From the NCBI GenBank assembly GCA_020428615.1, contig JAGQMO010000059.1, forward strand, positions 1 to 5,689: a DNA stretch of 5,689 bases, read 5' to 3'. Below are positions 1-4,927 of this stretch, piece by piece (within the stretch, counting starts at the first letter, position 1; each line of letters starts with the position of its first letter). The DNA is from Patescibacteria group bacterium. GTDB taxonomy: Bacteria; Patescibacteriota; Minisyncoccia; Phycocordibacterales; UBA1006. The notes beneath the pieces are model-generated. The model was not told the origin of the DNA and ran no database searches. It saw nothing but the letters and a program-made list of their open reading frames with translations. The position numbers and the translations under genes were made by a program.

Positions 1-533
1 GTCTGATACAAATCACCAAGCCCCATAGTCTGTCCTCCTGGGAGTTCTACGACATATTGATTTCCGTTACTGAGTAATAAACTGAGTGCACCTTGATCAA
101 GGTCACCATTGATAATCATTTGTACAGCGTCACCGATCCCAATAATTCCGACATTCTCGCCAATGCTGTTTGCGATGGTTGATGCCGAACCAAATGCACT
201 TGAGATAACCTCGTATTTTGTTCCTTTGAGAAAATCATCCCAGTTGTTGATAAAACCTGGACCTCCGTCTTGTCCACCGTTTGCCCACGTTAAGGTGTCT
301 TGAACGAGTTTATCGAATACTTTGTCTGCAATTTTTCTCACCGCTGGTTTCAGAACTGTTTCGGCTATCTGTTGCCAAATTTGTTCTCCAAGTGAACCAT
401 AATTGACAACGGTGTTTCCAGGATCGGTAACGACATCTCCTACACCGAGAACAGCGTGTACTCGTTTTGGTTGATAGGTGTAAACACCTACAAGTATTAC
501 AACAATAAATGCAATGGTAAACGATTTCTTCAT
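1..533 (-). CDS. Exported protein, partial (C-terminus beyond left edge); resembles T4SS-associated Patescibacteria proteins
   Basis: The frame is open from an ATG at 533-531 to the window edge (177 codons visible, no stop). The N-terminus is a typical Sec signal: MKK, then a hydrophobic stretch (about residues 5-19), then a likely cleavage site after VHA (residue 27). The mature part begins VLGVGDVVTDPGN, continues with an amphipathic helical stretch (about 49-85), and has a Trp/Gly-rich segment (WANGGQDGGPGF, 83-94). This order (short 'GxGDxVxDPxN' start, helix, 'W.N.G..GGP.F' segment) resembles proteins I associate with type IV secretion/conjugation-like clusters in Parcubacteria (VirB5/TrbJ-like N-termini). 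That assignment is from memory and tentative. The export signal is well supported. The gene is divergent from ppa, and a TATACT hexamer lies 6 nt before the ATG. It could instead be an unrelated secreted protein. Confidence 0.8.
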   Translation of the reverse strand, partial: MKKSFTIAFIVVILVGVYTYQPKRVHAVLGVGDVVTDPGNTVVNYGSLGEQIWQQIAETVLKPAVRKIADKVFDKLVQDTLTWANGGQDGGPGFINNWDDFLKGTKYEVISSAFGSASTIANSIGENVGIIGIGDAVQMIINGDLDQGALSLLLSNGNQYVVELPGGQTMGLGDLYQ

Positions 534-539
534 ACCGAG

Positions 540-548
540 AGTATACCA
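540..548 (-). promoter_or_regulatory. Extended -10 promoter of the left-edge exported-protein gene
   Basis: Read leftward, TGG-TATACT is an extended -10 element. Six bases separate the hexamer (545-540) from the ATG at 533, so transcription would start at or next to the start codon. A weak -35 candidate, TTGTTT, lies at 569-564 with an 18-bp spacer. There is no Shine-Dalgarno sequence. Confidence 0.6.
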
Positions 549-578
549 TTCATCGTCATTCATAAACAATTGAGTTGC

Positions 579-606
579 TTGAAAAAAACAATAACGCAGA
601 TATACT
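579..606 (+). promoter_or_regulatory. Candidate sigma70-type promoter for ppa
   Basis: TTGAAA (579-584) and TATACT (601-606) are separated by 16 bp, a good housekeeping match. Transcription would start near 613 and leave a leader of about 30 nt with no Shine-Dalgarno sequence. It competes with the closer -10-like hexamer at 631-636. A 7-bp inverted repeat (590-596 and 616-622) brackets the -10. Confidence 0.5.
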
Positions 607-630
607 GGATGCTATCGTTATTCGTCTAAC

Positions 631-636
631 TAAAAT
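631..636 (+). promoter_or_regulatory. Alternative leaderless -10 (TAAAAT) for ppa
   Basis: TAAAAT ends 6 nt before the ppa ATG, the same spacing seen at six other genes here. There is no TG extension and no clear -35, so on its own it is weaker than the pair at 579-606. Both may be used. Confidence 0.4.
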
Positions 637-642
637 ATTGTT

Positions 643-1191
643 ATGAATTTATGGCACGATGTTTCTCGAGGAGACAACATCCCTGAGGAGGTAAACTGTA
701 TTATTGAAACTCCAAAGGGTTCGGTAAACAAGTATGAAATAGACAAGGATTCAGGGCTTATTGCTCTCGATAGAGCTAATTACAACGGCTCATCTTTTCC
801 ATTTGATTATGGATTTATTCCACAAACATTATGGGAAGATAATGATGCGATTGATGTTGTGTTATTGAGCAATCATCCTGTACCACCAGGGATTATGGTC
901 CGTATACGTCCAGTTGGAGTGTTGGAGATGATTGATACTGGAGAATCAGACTGGAAAATTATTGGAGTTCCTGTTGATGATAAGAAGTGGGATGATATTC
1001 AAAATATTTCTGATCTCAGCAAGCATGCTTTGAAACAATATGCCCATTTTTTTGAAAACTATAAAGAGTTAAAAAAAGAAAATGAAACCGGTTTTGTAAA
1101 AGTTCCTGGGTTTAAAGATAAAAATGCAGCATTTGAGGCAATTAATAAATCTGTTCAAATGTACGAAGAAAAATTCGGAAAAAACGCATAA
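643..1191 (+). CDS. ppa: Inorganic pyrophosphatase, class I (soluble)
   Basis: Cytosolic enzyme that hydrolyses pyrophosphate to two phosphates with Mg2+, driving nucleotide, tRNA-charging and polymer synthesis forward. At 182 aa it is the usual bacterial length (E. coli about 176). The active-site residues align with the E. coli enzyme: E22, K30, E32 (in KYEIDK), R44, Y56 (FDYGFI), the metal-binding loop D66-N-D68-A-I-D71, D98, D103, K105, and Y140-K141 (FFENYK). The signature loop has Ala69 where the classical pattern has Pro or Glu; as I recall, other bacterial enzymes share this change, so activity is expected. The ATG at 643 gives a natural family N-terminus. No Shine-Dalgarno sequence precedes it. 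The gene appears monocistronic, with a terminator folded around its stop codon. Confidence 0.97.
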   Translation: MNLWHDVSRGDNIPEEVNCIIETPKGSVNKYEIDKDSGLIALDRANYNGSSFPFDYGFIPQTLWEDNDAIDVVLLSNHPVPPGIMVRIRPVGVLEMIDTGESDWKIIGVPVDDKKWDDIQNISDLSKHALKQYAHFFENYKELKKENETGFVKVPGFKDKNAAFEAINKSVQMYEEKFGKNA

Positions 1192-1203
1192 AAGGCGTTT
1201 TTT
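1179..1203 (+). terminator. Intrinsic terminator of ppa, enclosing the stop codon
   Basis: A perfect 9-bp stem pairs AAAAAACGC (1179-1187) with GCGTTTTTT (1195-1203), with a 7-nt loop. The TAA stop (1189-1191) is in the loop, so the last codons of ppa form the left arm. The T-run serves as the release tract. The hairpin ends just before the -35 region proposed for tig. Confidence 0.8.
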
Positions 1204-1204
1204 C

Positions 1205-1232
1205 TTTACTTCACCCATTCCTTTGGTATAGT
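1205..1232 (+). promoter_or_regulatory. Promoter of tig: TTTACT, 16 bp, extended -10 TGG-TATAGT
   Basis: TATAGT (1227-1232) is preceded by TGG (1224-1226), making an extended -10. TTTACT (1205-1210) is a fair -35 at 16 bp. Seven bases separate the hexamer from the ATG at 1240, predicting a leaderless mRNA. The in-frame GTG at 1231 overlaps the -10 itself and is therefore unlikely to be the start. Confidence 0.65.
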
Positions 1233-1239
1233 GAGGCGC

Positions 1240-2301
1240 ATGAAAACAGAGGTAAAAAAATTAGAAAACGCAGAAGTAGAAATTACCGTTACACTGCCGA
1301 ACAAAAAATTGGAAACCTATCGTGAGGCGACTGAAAAAGAGTTGTGCAAACATGTTGAGGTTGATGGTTTTCGCAAAGGAAATGTTCCGCGCGAAGTTGC
1401 TATGAAAGAAATCAGTGCCATGCATATACTCAATAGTATGGCAGAGCATGCAATCAGCGATGCGTATCTCGAGATACTTCAAAAAGAAAATATTCAAGCA
1501 ATCGGACATCCGCAAATAACTATTACCAAAATCGCTGAAGGTTCTGACCTAGAGTTTAGAATTGTAACCGCAGTACTCCCGACTATTAAGCTTGGTAATT
1601 ACAAAAAGATTGCAAAAGAAGAGAACACCAAAGATTATGCAGTTGATGTCGATGACAAAGAAGTTGAGGAAGCCGTACTGAATGTACGCAAAATGCGCGC
1701 TCAACAAGAATCTATGAAAAATATGAAAGAAGGCGATGAACCAATGTCATGGAATGATATCAATGATGAAGATTTGCCGGAATTGACTGACGAGTGGGTT
1801 ACAACACTCGGTGCGTTTGAAAATATTGATGCGTTTACAAACAAAATCAAAGAGAATCTGAGAACAGAGAAAGAAGCAAAGAATAACGAAAAACGAAGAA
1901 TCGCGATTATTGAAGCCATTATTGACTCTTCTCTTGTTGAGGTACCAAATATTATGGTTGAGTACGAAATTGATAAAATGATTCACGAATTTGAAGGCAA
2001 TATTGCCATGACCGGTACCTCATTTGATGACTATTTACAATCAATCAATAAAACACGTGAAGATTATCGCAAAGAGTGGAGAGACCAAGCGTATAAACGT
2101 GCGCAAACTCAATTAATTTTAAATGAAATCGCCCGCAATGAAAAAATTGAGCCGTCTGATGATGTTATTGAAGAAGAAGTCAAAAAAATTATGGAACAAT
2201 ACAAGGACCAAAAAGGTATTGATGAAAATAACGTTCGCGCGTATGTAGCAACCGTGCTCACCCACCAAGAAGTTTTCAATTATTTAGAGAAACAAAAATA
2301 A
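1240..2301 (+). CDS. tig: Trigger factor lacking the PPIase domain
   Basis: Ribosome-associated chaperone that binds nascent chains at the exit tunnel. The protein is 353 aa from ATG 1240, against about 430 for typical trigger factors. The N-terminal ribosome-binding domain (about 1-115) is intact, with the signature GFRKGNVP at 43-50. A linker helix (about 136-160) is followed by only about 20 residues (MKNMKEGDEPMSWN...) before the start of the C-terminal domain at DLPELTDEW (178-186). Thus the FKBP-type PPIase domain of about 100 residues, usually found there, is absent. The C-terminal arm domain (about 178-353) is complete, helical and rich in Lys and Glu. The reading frame is continuous, so this is a clean domain loss and not a frameshift. 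Chaperone activity probably persists, since deleting the PPIase domain from E. coli trigger factor is tolerated. A GTG at 1231 would add three residues but lies in the promoter. Confidence 0.93.
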   Translation: MKTEVKKLENAEVEITVTLPNKKLETYREATEKELCKHVEVDGFRKGNVPREVAMKEISAMHILNSMAEHAISDAYLEILQKENIQAIGHPQITITKIAEGSDLEFRIVTAVLPTIKLGNYKKIAKEENTKDYAVDVDDKEVEEAVLNVRKMRAQQESMKNMKEGDEPMSWNDINDEDLPELTDEWVTTLGAFENIDAFTNKIKENLRTEKEAKNNEKRRIAIIEAIIDSSLVEVPNIMVEYEIDKMIHEFEGNIAMTGTSFDDYLQSINKTREDYRKEWRDQAYKRAQTQLILNEIARNEKIEPSDDVIEEEVKKIMEQYKDQKGIDENNVRAYVATVLTHQEVFNYLEKQK

Positions 2302-2326
2302 ATATCCGACTGGATATTTATTTTTT
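2294..2326 (+). terminator. Intrinsic terminator of tig, overlapping the stop codon
   Basis: A 14-bp perfect stem pairs 2294-2307 with 2312-2325, with a GACT loop (2308-2311) and a T-rich 3' arm. The stop TAA (2299-2301) lies inside the left arm. A ribosome at the stop codon would cover the left arm. Confidence 0.85.
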
Positions 2327-2332
2327 GTATAT

Positions 2333-2377
2333 AAAAACCGCCTGATTATCATCCCCACAAAATCAAGGCGGTTTTTT
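2333..2377. terminator. Second hairpin between tig and clpP, possibly bidirectional
   Basis: AAAAACCGCCT (2333-2343) pairs with AGGCGGTTTTT (2366-2376). Beyond a single bulged A, GATT (2344-2347) pairs with AATC (2361-2364). An A-run leads and a T-run follows, so it could work on either strand, but no leftward gene ends here. It is probably a backup terminator insulating clpP. Confidence 0.75.
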
Positions 2378-2447
2378 CAACCATAAATTAAGAAAAACAA
2401 CCTTTCTCATCATAAGGATATATTTTCTTACCGTATTTGTCAAAACC

Positions 2448-2475
2448 TTGTGAAGAACACTTTTTTATCTATACT
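2448..2475 (+). promoter_or_regulatory. Promoter of clpP: TTGTGA, 16 bp, TATACT
   Basis: TTGTGA (2448-2453) and TATACT (2470-2475) have a 16-bp spacer. The hexamer ends 6 nt before ATG 2482, predicting a leaderless mRNA. This position rules out the upstream in-frame TTG at 2437, which would precede the promoter. No heat-shock operator such as CIRCE or a CtsR box is visible. Confidence 0.6.
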
Positions 2476-2481
2476 GATGGT

Positions 2482-3063
2482 ATGTTAATTCCAACAGTCA
2501 TTGAAAAAACGCATGCAGGAGAACGAGCGTATGATATTTATTCACGATTACTCAAAGAGCGCATTATTTTTATTGGTGGTTCTATTACTATGGAACTTGC
2601 AAATAGCGTAGTTGCACAACTTCTTCACCTCGAACAAGAAGATGCTGAAAAAGATATCACGATTTACATCAATTCACCTGGTGGAATTGTTGATGCTGGT
2701 ATGGCGATGATTGATACCATGCATTTTATTAAACCTGATGTAGCAACAGTGTGTGTTGGTGTTGCAGCTTCAATGGGAGCCATTATCCTCTCCCAAGGAG
2801 CCCGGGGCAAACGTTATGCGCTTCCCCACAGTCGCGTGATGATCCATCAACCACTTTCTGGCGTTGAGGGACAAGCATCCGACATCGTTATTACAGCGGA
2901 AGAGATTTTGAAAATGAAAAAAAATCTGATTGATATGATTGCGGTTGCAACCGGACAAAACAAAGATCAAGTCGAAAAAGATATGGATCGTGATTACTGG
3001 ATGGATCCAACCCAAGCGAAAAAGTACGGAATTATTGACGGTATTATCACCAAACGAAAGTAG
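2482..3063 (+). CDS. clpP: ATP-dependent Clp protease proteolytic subunit ClpP
   Basis: Serine peptidase subunit that forms a double-heptamer barrel and degrades proteins unfolded by ClpX or a similar ATPase. From ATG 2482 it is 193 aa, beginning MLIPTVIEKTHAGERAYDIY, the standard start of mature bacterial ClpP. The catalytic triad is intact and, with this start, coincides with mature E. coli numbering: Ser97 (AASMGA), His122 (MIHQP) and Asp171 (MDRDYW). The oxyanion-hole segment SPGG (65-68) and the handle region (about 123-150) are also present. No ClpX or other Clp ATPase gene is in the window. The gene stands alone between its own promoter and a terminator that overlaps its TAG stop. Confidence 0.97.
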   Translation: MLIPTVIEKTHAGERAYDIYSRLLKERIIFIGGSITMELANSVVAQLLHLEQEDAEKDITIYINSPGGIVDAGMAMIDTMHFIKPDVATVCVGVAASMGAIILSQGARGKRYALPHSRVMIHQPLSGVEGQASDIVITAEEILKMKKNLIDMIAVATGQNKDQVEKDMDRDYWMDPTQAKKYGIIDGIITKRK

Positions 3064-3084
3064 GCATTGCCTGCTTTTCGTTTT
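3052..3084 (+). terminator. Intrinsic terminator of clpP, overlapping the stop codon
   Basis: The stem pairs 3052-3065 with 3069-3083 around an ATT loop, with one bulged T (3078) and one G-T wobble, ending in TTTT. The TAG stop (3061-3063) is part of the left arm, as are the final Lys-Arg-Lys codons. Confidence 0.75.
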
Positions 3085-3125
3085 ATGTTCCATATATTTT
3101 ATGCGGTTGTGTCAATTCTTTTTGG

Positions 3126-3155
3126 TTGCAGGTTCTCTTAAAACCATTGTATAAT
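3126..3155 (+). promoter_or_regulatory. Promoter of the HU gene (TATAAT)
   Basis: A consensus TATAAT at 3150-3155 is the best -10 in the window, with TG directly before it. A weak -35, TTGCAG (3126-3131), lies 18 bp upstream. Transcription would start near 3162, leaving a leader of about 80 nt, unlike the other genes here. A start at 3163 would coincide with a GTG opening a 4-codon frame (3163-3177), which is probably chance. Confidence 0.6.
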
Positions 3156-3176
3156 AACAACCGTGAAAGCTTTTTG

Positions 3177-3197
3177 AGAACTCATGGTGCGAGTTCT
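3177..3197 (+). promoter_or_regulatory. Hairpin in the HU mRNA leader
   Basis: AGAACTC (3177-3183) pairs with GAGTTCT (3191-3197) around a 7-nt loop, extendable by G-T wobbles. No T-run follows, so it is not a terminator. The loop holds an ATG (3184) that opens a 10-codon frame ending at TAA 3214-3216, well before the HU start. It may stabilise the mRNA or tune translation; that is inference. Confidence 0.45.
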
Positions 3198-3241
3198 TGG
3201 GTTTCAACATTATTAATTGATTAACGAGAATTATAGAAACT

Positions 3242-3520
3242 ATGAAAAAACAAGATTTGGCAAACATGGTTTACGACATGGTGGGCGGAACCAAAACACA
3301 AGCAGAATCAGTAGTAAAAGGTATCTTTGATGCTATTGCAGGAGAAATGGCAAAAGGAGGAAGCGTTGATATTGCTGGGTTTGGTAAATTTGAAGGATCA
3401 ATGCGAAATGCACGAACTGCTCGAAACCCTCGAACTGGGGAAATGGTAAATGTTCCTGCAAAGCGCGTACCAAAATTCAAAGCCGGAAAGGCATTGAAAG
3501 ATCAGGTTGCTGGAATGTAA
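3242..3520 (+). CDS. HU/IHF-family DNA-binding protein
   Basis: Small nucleoid protein that binds and bends DNA as a dimer. At 92 aa it has the normal length. The N-terminal helices (about 3-40) start MKKQDLANMVYDMVGGTKTQA, matching the HU helix-turn-helix dimer core. The family signature follows from G46-F47-G48-K49-F50, with the DNA-intercalating RNP tip of the beta arm at R61-N62-P63 and the conserved end FKAGKALKD (79-87). It is more HU- than IHF-like, although the subtype cannot be fixed by eye. The weak GAGA 15-18 nt upstream is too far away to be a convincing Shine-Dalgarno sequence. It is the only gene here with a long leader, consistent with separate control of an abundant protein. 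A strong terminator starts 2 nt after the stop. Confidence 0.95.
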   Translation: MKKQDLANMVYDMVGGTKTQAESVVKGIFDAIAGEMAKGGSVDIAGFGKFEGSMRNARTARNPRTGEMVNVPAKRVPKFKAGKALKDQVAGM

Positions 3521-3521
3521 G

Positions 3522-3556
3522 CAAACAAAAAACACCTAAATGGTGTTTTTTGTTTG
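3522..3556. terminator. Shared bidirectional terminator between HU and the isochorismatase-like gene
   Basis: A perfect 15-bp stem (3522-3536 with 3542-3556) and a 5-nt TAAAT loop. A-rich left and T-rich right arms make it symmetrical, suitable for ending HU rightward and the leftward hydrolase gene, whose stop is at 3646. Confidence 0.85.
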
Positions 3557-3558
3557 GA

Positions 3559-3630
3559 TGCACAATGTGGCCTAGCTCGAGCCGTGAGGCATGAACGGCT
3601 ATAGAGACCATGTTCGGATTAGCACACTGA
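3559..3630 (+). repeat. Shared 3'-UTR repeat, copy A (long form with 35-nt hairpin insert)
   Basis: It starts TGCACAATGTGG (3559-3570), matching copies B and C at 11 of 12 positions. It resumes at GACCATGTTCGGA (3606-3618), and its end, CACTGAA, aligns with the tail of copy C. Between these parts, 3571-3605 is a 35-nt segment missing from B and C. It is GC-rich and contains AGCCGT (3580-3585) complementary to ACGGCT (3595-3600) around a 9-nt loop. The copy lies between the stop of the isochorismatase-like gene and the shared terminator, so it would be in that mRNA's 3' UTR as the reverse complement. Confidence 0.65.
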
Positions 3631-3645
3631 AAATAAATAACCCTG

Positions 3646-4143
3646 TTACCTAACTTCGCCTATGTTCTCCTCAATGATTTCAAGGGCAGCCTCGTGAAGA
3701 TGTGGAGCTGAGTGACTTCGGCACAAATCCTTTAGAACCGTTACGATGTATCCTCTATCAAATGCATCTCTTGCAAAAGTAAGAACACAGTTTTCAGTAT
3801 CTATTCCAGCGATATCGATATTGGTAATTTCGTGTTCCTTCAGGTAGTTCTCTAGTTTTGGAGTTGTGAAAATTCCGTAGGTGTCTTTTTCAAATACAGG
3901 GTACTGGGCAGTGAGGTCAGAGAGTTCATCCATAAAGTCGTACTCGCGCCCATCCATGAAACCATACCACTCGAAGTTCTTTGCGAGGTAGCTGTCAGAG
4001 TGGTTCTTGTGTTGGGTGAAGAGAACAACGTCGTAGTTGTTGCTATTCTTTGCCACATAGTCTTTGATTCGAGAAGCGATGCCCTCAGTGTGCTTCGTTT
4101 CAAAACCTTTCTGTGGATCGATTATCACTAGTGCTTTTTTCAT
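3646..4143 (-). CDS. Isochorismatase-family cysteine hydrolase
   Basis: 165-aa cytosolic hydrolase with the isochorismatase/nicotinamidase fold. The catalytic triad is readable: Asp9 in VIIDPQKGF, Lys86 in VFEKDTYGIF and Cys119 in GIDTENCVL, followed by the typical TFARDAFDRGY and the C-terminal HSAPHLHEAALEIIEENIG. The metal-site pattern of nicotinamidases (DWH...H) is not evident; the equivalent stretch reads TQHKNHSDSY (43-52). Substrate is therefore open: nicotinamide, another amide, or something else. True isochorismatase activity is unlikely without a siderophore pathway, and none is visible. It is a single gene with its own extended -10 promoter, repeat copy A just after its stop, and the terminator it shares with HU. 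Confidence 0.9.
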   Translation of the reverse strand: MKKALVIIDPQKGFETKHTEGIASRIKDYVAKNSNNYDVVLFTQHKNHSDSYLAKNFEWYGFMDGREYDFMDELSDLTAQYPVFEKDTYGIFTTPKLENYLKEHEITNIDIAGIDTENCVLTFARDAFDRGYIVTVLKDLCRSHSAPHLHEAALEIIEENIGEVR

Positions 4144-4150
4144 GTTATCC

Positions 4151-4159
4151 AGTATACCA
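4151..4159 (-). promoter_or_regulatory. Extended -10 promoter of the isochorismatase-like gene
   Basis: Read leftward, TGG-TATACT ends 7 nt before ATG 4143, predicting a leaderless mRNA. No -35 is recognisable, because that position is occupied by the preceding gene's terminator hairpin. Confidence 0.65.
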
Positions 4160-4163
4160 AAAC

Positions 4164-4192
4164 AAAAATATCGTAGATAGCTACTATTTTTT
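4164..4192 (-). terminator. Terminator of the HELIH-protein gene
   Basis: Imperfect stem around the 4-nt loop 4177-4180. GTAG/CTAC pair (4173-4176 with 4181-4184); then, past a mismatch and a bulge, the A/T arms 4164-4168 and 4188-4192 pair. Read leftward it ends in TTTTTG then TTTT. It lies downstream of repeat copy B. Confidence 0.55.
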
Positions 4193-4198
4193 CATCAG

Positions 4199-4237
4199 TG
4201 CACGATGTGGGACTGTGTTCGAACAAATATATTGGAA
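4199..4237 (+). repeat. Shared 3'-UTR repeat, copy B (short form)
   Basis: Positions 4199-4221 (23 nt) are identical to 4928-4950 of copy C, beginning TGCACGATGTGGG and ending TGTTCG. The next 16 nt or so match only partly (AAATATATTGGAA against AGATATACTGAAT). The copy ends about 5 nt from the stop codon of the leftward HELIH gene (4243-4245) and precedes its terminator. Confidence 0.8.
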
Positions 4238-4242
4238 AGTTA

Positions 4243-4830
4243 TTAGGAATTACTTTCTCTTACCCCAATAGAATTATAGTATTCAAAGAATGTGTTTACC
4301 ATTGGTTGATATATATTCAATTCCTTCAATTTTTCTTCAGATTGTTCGTTCGAAAAATTAACAGCAAACTCAACAATATCATCTGTTTTTGAATGTGAGT
4401 TTATTGCTTCATAGTTATTTTGTTTAGCATAACTCCATAAAGCTTTTGTTTTCAACCAATAGTCTTTAACATTTTCACTGATTTCTTGGAGTTTATTTTG
4501 TTGTTCTGCATCAAACCCACCTTTTAGTGCTGGCATACTAAAGAAATGGATAAGTTCGTGAATGGCGACTTCTTCTGTCATATTTTCAGGGTTTATTCTT
4601 ACACCTTTGATTTCAATACCTTCTTGTAAATTATCTCCAATTGAATTGACACCATACGCACCAAGAGAATTATCAAGTGTTGCTGGTGTTATTGCCAGTA
4701 AATCTTTCCTTTCTAGAAGTTTTTGGGCTATATCAGAAAGACGTCCATTGTTTTTTACTATGGATGATAGAAGGTTTTCATAGTTAAGTTTTTTACTTTC
4801 TTGCCTTGAAAATGGATTCTCTAAACTCAT
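4243..4830 (-). CDS. Putative zinc metallopeptidase-like protein (HELIH motif), family not recognised
   Basis: 195-aa protein that I do not recognise as a named family. The key feature is EEVAIHELIHFFSMP, with a canonical HEXXH zinc-binding motif at residues 91-95. A plausible third ligand is Glu154 in TDDIVEFAVNFSNEQ, 59 residues downstream; this layout resembles gluzincin-like peptidases whose second motif is an 'EF.A..F.N' helix. The N-terminal 60 residues are hydrophilic and helical. There is no signal peptide or membrane segment, so it should act in the cytoplasm. Substrate is unknown. I choose ATG 4830 because an extended -10 (TGA-TATAAT) ends 6 nt upstream; the in-frame TTG at 4836 lies inside that spacer. 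The gene is a single module with repeat copy B and a terminator after its stop. Confidence 0.8.
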   Translation of the reverse strand: MSLENPFSRQESKKLNYENLLSSIVKNNGRLSDIAQKLLERKDLLAITPATLDNSLGAYGVNSIGDNLQEGIEIKGVRINPENMTEEVAIHELIHFFSMPALKGGFDAEQQNKLQEISENVKDYWLKTKALWSYAKQNNYEAINSHSKTDDIVEFAVNFSNEQSEEKLKELNIYQPMVNTFFEYYNSIGVRESNS

Positions 4831-4836
4831 ACTCAA

Positions 4837-4845
4837 ATTATATCA
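4837..4845 (-). promoter_or_regulatory. Extended -10 promoter of the HELIH-protein gene
   Basis: Read leftward it is a perfect extended -10, TGA-TATAAT, ending 6 nt before ATG 4830. There is no convincing -35. It fixes the start at 4830 instead of the upstream TTG. Confidence 0.7.
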
Positions 4846-4893
4846 TTTTTACCAAGGTTCGATTTACCCCATATTTCCCTTAACATGTATTAG

Positions 4894-4921
4894 AAAAACC
4901 CCTACAAGATAAGGATTTTTT
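4894..4921 (-). terminator. Terminator of the S51 peptidase-like gene
   Basis: Read leftward, an 11-bp stem forms: five A-U pairs, then U-G, C-G, C-G, U-G, U-A and A-U, around a 5-nt loop (4905-4909), followed by TTTTT. Two pairs are G-U only when read leftward and become C-A mismatches on the other strand, so it favours leftward transcripts. It lies downstream of repeat copy C. Confidence 0.65.
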
Positions 4922-4927
4922 CTGGTG

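Noticed and set aside
310..549. Leftward 79-codon frame starting MVYSRYEEI
   Set aside because: Cys/Arg-rich out-of-frame shadow of the exported-protein gene, whose frame has a real signal peptide and stays open to the edge.
1231..1239. GTG start for trigger factor adding three residues
   Set aside because: The GTG overlaps the TATAGT -10 element, and family proteins begin at the MKTEV-type start.
2437..2481. TTG start giving ClpP a 15-residue N-terminal extension
   Set aside because: It lies upstream of the likely promoter, and MLIPTVIEKT at 2482 is the standard ClpP start.
3571..3630. tRNA or tRNA fragment (TTCGGAT looks like a T-loop)
   Set aside because: The flanking bases do not form a T-stem and no acceptor or anticodon arm can be drawn.
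4831..4836. TTG start for the HELIH protein
   Set aside because: It falls in the 6-nt gap between a perfect extended -10 and ATG 4830.
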